From positions 1 to 8,279 of the forward strand of contig VEPB01000497.1 in NCBI GenBank assembly GCA_012026715.1: a DNA stretch of 8,279 nt, given 5' to 3'. The notes under the pieces were generated by a model, which was not told the DNA's origin, did not search any database, and saw only the letters and a program-made list of their open reading frames with translations. The position numbers and the translations under genes are program-made. Shown here piece by piece: positions 5,904-8,279 of the stretch. The DNA is from Methylococcaceae bacterium. Its GTDB lineage: Bacteria; Pseudomonadota; Gammaproteobacteria; Methylococcales; Methylococcaceae. The first letter of the stretch is position 1, and each line of letters starts with the position of its first letter.

Positions 5904-6062
5904 TCAGAATCCCGGCTTGGGTAACCGCAGAACCAAATCGTCCCAGGCGATAACCACCCCCGGCAGGATGCCGACCGGGGTTTCGCCCGCGCATTCCCGC
6001 AGCGCCGTCCCCTGTTTGGGGTTCTCCCTGGTTCTGAAACTGCCTTCCAGGCCCACCGGCAA
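5904..6062 (-). CDS. Short protein-like frame between apeB and pyrD
   Basis: Read on the minus strand from a TTG at 6062 (or GTG at 6056), this gives 52 (or 50) residues ending at TGA 5904-5906. The product has a natural mix of charged and hydrophobic residues, including GTALRECAGETPVG, then ILPGVVIAWDDLVLRLPKPG, and the codons are mostly G or C at the third position. The frame stays open back to the apeB stop and is in the same frame as apeB, but no ATG is present. It could be a small gene in the apeB transcript, the tail of a decayed gene, or a copy of a dispersed repeat. The other frames here (plus from 5917, minus 5816-6073) are R/S/P-rich and look like shadows. The family is not recognised. 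Confidence 0.3.
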   Translation of the reverse strand: MPVGLEGSFRTRENPKQGTALRECAGETPVGILPGVVIAWDDLVLRLPKPGF

Positions 6063-6152
6063 GGCGCTCTCAACGCTCAGCGGTTGGGTTCCCGTTGCGC
6101 CCGACGATCTGCAAGGCTCGGCCCACCGGCCTGAATGGACGCCGGACCCTGA

Positions 6153-7457
6153 TCAATCGTGGCGATAAAACTCGGAGAGAACCGCGATCATGGCGGCGTG
6201 ATCGGCCACCCCCGCGCTCTCCCGCAGGCTGTGCATGGCCCACATGGGGGAGCCCACGTCGACGCTGGGAACTCCTAAGCGGGAGGCGACGATGGGGCCG
6301 ATGGTGCTGCCGCAACCCAGGTCGGAGCGGTGGGCGTAATGCTGATAGCGCACTCCGGCCATCTCGCAAAGCTCGATGAAGCGGGCCGCGGTGTCGGCGC
6401 CCGTGCTGTAGCGCTGGTTGGCGTTGGTCTTGATGACCGGGCCGGCGTTGACCAGGACGCGGTGGTTAGGCTCGTAGGCGGCGGGGAAATTGGGATGCCA
6501 GGCGTGGGCCATGTCGGCGCTGACGAAGAAGCTGCGGGCCAGGGCGCAGCGGAGGCCTTCGCCGTCGCAACCCAGGCCCGCGGCGATCCGCCCCAGCAGG
6601 TCGGCGACCAGGCTGCCGCCGGCGCCGGCGGCGCTTTCGCTGCCCACTTCCTCGTGGTCGAACAGCGCGCATACGCAGGTTGCCGACGGCGCCAGGGTGT
6701 TGAGCAGCGCCGTCACCCCGGCGTGGCAGGAGGCCAGGTTGTCCAGTTGGCTGTCGCTGACGAATTCCTGCTCCGCGCCCCACAGCCGGCCTTGCTGGGT
6801 GTCGTAGACCGCCAGTTCCCAGTTGACCACATCCTTGGCCTCGACCTGCAAGGCGTCCGCCAACACGCCGCGGAAGCGGGCGTCGGCGTCCTCGCCGTCT
6901 CTCGCCACGCCGAAAATCAGCGGCAGCTCGGTCTGCTTGTTGAGCTTCAGACCGTCCTCGTTGACGTTGCGGTTCATGTGGATGGCCAAATTGGGCAGTC
7001 GCACCAGGGGTTCCCGCAGCTGCAGCAAGCGGGTGGCGATGCCCTCGGAGGCACGGACGTTGACCCGGCCGGCCAGACTCAGGTCGCGATCGGTGAAGGT
7101 CGCCAGGATGGGGCCGCCGTAGACTTCGACCGCCAGCCGCACCAGGCCTTCCGCACCATGGGCCGCCCTCGGCTTGAGCCGCAGCCCCGGCGAATCGGTA
7201 TGGGCGCCGACGATGCGGAAACCGCTTTGCTCCAGCGGCACGGTGCCCAGGGCAAAGGCCACGATGGAGCCGCCGCGGACTACCAGATAGCGTCCGCCGG
7301 CTTCCAGCCGCCAGCGTTCGGATTCGGGCAGGTTGCGGTAACCCCGGTCCAGCAGGCGTTTTTCCACGCTGGCGACGGCGTGCCAGGGACTGGGGCTGGC
7401 GTCGATGAAATCGATGAGGTCCAGCGCCGCGGCGCGGGCTTCGACGGAAATGGCCAT
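6153..7457 (-). CDS. apeB: M18 family aminopeptidase (aspartyl aminopeptidase type)
   Basis: This cytosolic, oligomeric zinc aminopeptidase trims N-terminal residues, often acidic ones, from peptides. The product is 434 residues, typical of the bacterial M18 family. The N-terminus has LIDFIDASPSPWHAVAS (14-30), the family opening. Metal and catalytic residues can be read in order: H86 in GAHTDSPGLRLK, D239 in QLDNLASCHAG, E269/E270 in DHEEVGSES, D315 in SADMAHAWHPNF, and H409 in SPMWAMHSLRESAG. All are present, so the enzyme should be active. The region NRNVNEDGLKLNKQTELPLI (162-181) matches the family's dimerisation-domain part. The start ATG is 7 bases after the macro-gene stop, with no strong Shine-Dalgarno, so translational coupling is likely. 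It converges on pyrD. Confidence 0.96.
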   Translation of the reverse strand: MAISVEARAAALDLIDFIDASPSPWHAVASVEKRLLDRGYRNLPESERWRLEAGGRYLVVRGGSIVAFALGTVPLEQSGFRIVGAHTDSPGLRLKPRAAHGAEGLVRLAVEVYGGPILATFTDRDLSLAGRVNVRASEGIATRLLQLREPLVRLPNLAIHMNRNVNEDGLKLNKQTELPLIFGVARDGEDADARFRGVLADALQVEAKDVVNWELAVYDTQQGRLWGAEQEFVSDSQLDNLASCHAGVTALLNTLAPSATCVCALFDHEEVGSESAAGAGGSLVADLLGRIAAGLGCDGEGLRCALARSFFVSADMAHAWHPNFPAAYEPNHRVLVNAGPVIKTNANQRYSTGADTAARFIELCEMAGVRYQHYAHRSDLGCGSTIGPIVASRLGVPSVDVGSPMWAMHSLRESAGVADHAAMIAVLSEFYRHD

Positions 7458-7464
7458 GGCAGGA

Positions 7465-7989
7465 TCAGGATTGGGCGGGACGATGCCGCTGCAGTGCGGA
7501 TCGGAAGGCGGTCACGACGTCGTCGGAAAAGCCGCACAGCACGACCTTCTCCAGGGTCTGGCTGGAGCGCAGAAAGTCCACCAGGGTGGCGACGGCGATC
7601 TCCGCCGCGGGCACCAGCGGGTAGCCGTAGATGCCGCAGGAGATGGCGGGGAAGGCGATGGAACGGATGCCATGCAGGTCCGCCAGTTCCATGGCGCTAC
7701 GGTAGCACGACGCCAGCTGTTCCGCTTCGCCCTGCCCGCCACCTTGCCAAACCGGGCCGACGGTGTGGATCACCCGTCGCGCCGGCAGGCGGTAGCCGCC
7801 GGTGATCTTGGCCTGGCCGGTCCTGCAGCCTCCCAGGCCGCGGCATTCCTCCACCAGTTGCGGCCCGGCGGCCCGATGGATGGCGCCGTCCACTCCGCCG
7901 CCGCCCAGCAGCGAGCTGTTGGCGGCGTTGACGATGGCGTCGACCGCCAGTTGGGTGATGTCGCCCTTGATGATCTCGATGCGGTTCAT
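7465..7989 (-). CDS. Macro-domain O-acetyl-ADP-ribose deacetylase (YmdB/MacroD type)
   Basis: The product is 174 residues, a single macro domain of the MacroD type. These bind ADP-ribose and hydrolyse O-acetyl-ADP-ribose or remove mono-ADP-ribose from proteins and, in some cases, nucleic acids. GDIT is at 9-12, NAANSSLLGGGGVDGAIHRA at 21-40 with N24 and D34 corresponding to the catalytic region of E. coli YmdB, and the loop SCGIYGYP at 117-124 with Y121 stacking on the ligand. All key residues are present. The ATG at 7989 has no Shine-Dalgarno, and TAGAAT on the minus strand (7996-8001) would place the transcript start at about the A of the ATG. It heads a two-gene unit with apeB. No ADP-ribosyltransferase or toxin partner is visible here, so a housekeeping or stress role is more likely than a DarTG-like one. 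Confidence 0.95.
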   Translation of the reverse strand: MNRIEIIKGDITQLAVDAIVNAANSSLLGGGGVDGAIHRAAGPQLVEECRGLGGCRTGQAKITGGYRLPARRVIHTVGPVWQGGGQGEAEQLASCYRSAMELADLHGIRSIAFPAISCGIYGYPLVPAAEIAVATLVDFLRSSQTLEKVVLCGFSDDVVTAFRSALQRHRPAQS

Positions 7990-8039
7990 GGGGCGATTCT
8001 AACGCGAGACATGGGCCGGGTCGCGCAAATCGCCCCATG
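7987..8039. repeat. 12-bp perfect inverted repeat over the macro start codon
   Basis: CATGGGGCGATT (7987-7998) and AATCGCCCCATG (8028-8039) are exact reverse complements separated by 29 bases. The lower-coordinate arm contains the macro gene's start codon (7987-7989) and most of its likely -10. In a transcript reading through from the 8273 gene, the start codon would be paired in a 12-bp stem. There is no T-run, so this is not a standard terminator. Confidence 0.6.
7996..8001 (-). promoter_or_regulatory. Likely -10 giving a leaderless macro transcript
   Basis: The minus strand reads TAGAAT, then CGCCCC, then ATG. With one mismatch to TATAAT and 6 bases to the ATG, transcription would begin at or beside the start codon. 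No good -35 is seen at 17 bases (a TTGCGC lies at about 21), so the call rests on the -10 and on the absence of a Shine-Dalgarno. Confidence 0.4.
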
Positions 8040-8057
8040 TTCCGGGGAGGCTCCGGT

Positions 8058-8273
8058 TCAGCCGAGACTGTCCAGGTATCTCTGCACACCGGTTTTGCCG
8101 GCAGCCTCTGCGGCTTCCGCAAGAGCCCTGAGATAAACGGCCACACCGGTTTCACCGGGCTTCGCGGGGGGCAGCACCACCCCGGCCGGTGCCGGAGCGG
8201 CTTCCGGCGCCGCCGCGGCCGGTGCGGCGGACTGAGTTGAACTCCCGGAAAACAAATTACGGAAAAATGACAC
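8058..8273 (-). CDS. Short protein with two TGVxxYL repeats
   Basis: The product is 71 residues from the GTG at 8273. Only 6 bases remain before the window edge, so the true start may lie outside. The N-terminus MSFFRNLFSG could form a short amphipathic helix that touches the membrane. Next is a low-complexity Ala/Pro/Glu linker (about 11-40), then two copies of a motif 19 residues apart: TGVAVYLRAL (42-51) and TGVQRYLDSL (61-70). The copies also share ACCGGTGTG at the DNA level. I recall repeats of this T-G-V-x-x-Y-L kind in small, uncharacterised proteobacterial proteins, but no function is known to me. It is upstream of the macro and apeB genes in the same direction, separated by 68 bases that hold the 12-bp inverted repeat. 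Confidence 0.7.
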   Translation of the reverse strand: MSFFRNLFSGSSTQSAAPAAAAPEAAPAPAGVVLPPAKPGETGVAVYLRALAEAAEAAGKTGVQRYLDSLG

Positions 8274-8279
8274 GACTTG

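Noticed and set aside
6330..7805. Long plus-strand open frame (491 codons) opposite apeB and the macro gene
   Set aside because: It is the antisense shadow of two genes with intact active sites. Its translation is G/A/Q/R-rich and repetitive, with no domain.
7465..8273. DarTG-like toxin-antitoxin involving the macro domain
   Set aside because: The adjacent small protein has no ADP-ribosyltransferase features, and the macro domain is of the common YmdB/MacroD type.

Overview
The window is GC-rich chromosomal DNA, probably from a gammaproteobacterium. The class 2 (quinone-linked) PyrD has its catalytic serine at the same residue number as the E. coli enzyme, and the M18 aminopeptidase and YmdB-type macro protein also look gammaproteobacterial. 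A finer placement, such as a methanotroph or purple sulfur bacterium, is only a guess. I see no rRNA, tRNA, CRISPR array, transposase or integrase.

Left part (1-4305), accessory and envelope genes. A small beta-rich protein (145-456) converges on a secreted CAP/SCP-domain protein (480-1037, minus). A multi-pass membrane protein of unknown function (1232-1714) diverges from the CAP gene. After a gene-poor stretch come a secreted DRGH-type DNA/RNA non-specific endonuclease (2104-2886) and, 21 bases later in the same frame, a membrane-anchored zinc-ribbon protein (2908-3219). A second gene-poor leader, with a perfect 22-bp palindrome and a bulged hairpin, precedes a small exported protein (3570-4073). 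Most products here carry a signal peptide or membrane segment, so the region looks devoted to the cell surface.

Right part (4306-8279), mostly housekeeping. It holds a small one-pass membrane protein (4306-4647) and pyrD (4851-5870, pyrimidine synthesis). On the minus strand are an M18 aminopeptidase (6153-7457) and a macro-domain ADP-ribose-type hydrolase (7465-7989) only 7 bases apart, and upstream of them a short protein with two TGVxxYL repeats (8058-8273). Between pyrD and apeB the minus strand holds a short protein-like reading frame (5904-6062) of uncertain status.

No complete novel defence or mobile system is visible. The most unusual items are: the 12-bp inverted repeat that covers the macro gene's start codon; the AATCGCCCCATGA start context shared by two genes with no Shine-Dalgarno; the palindromic leader before the 3570 gene; and the nuclease plus membrane zinc-ribbon pair next to a secreted CAP protein.
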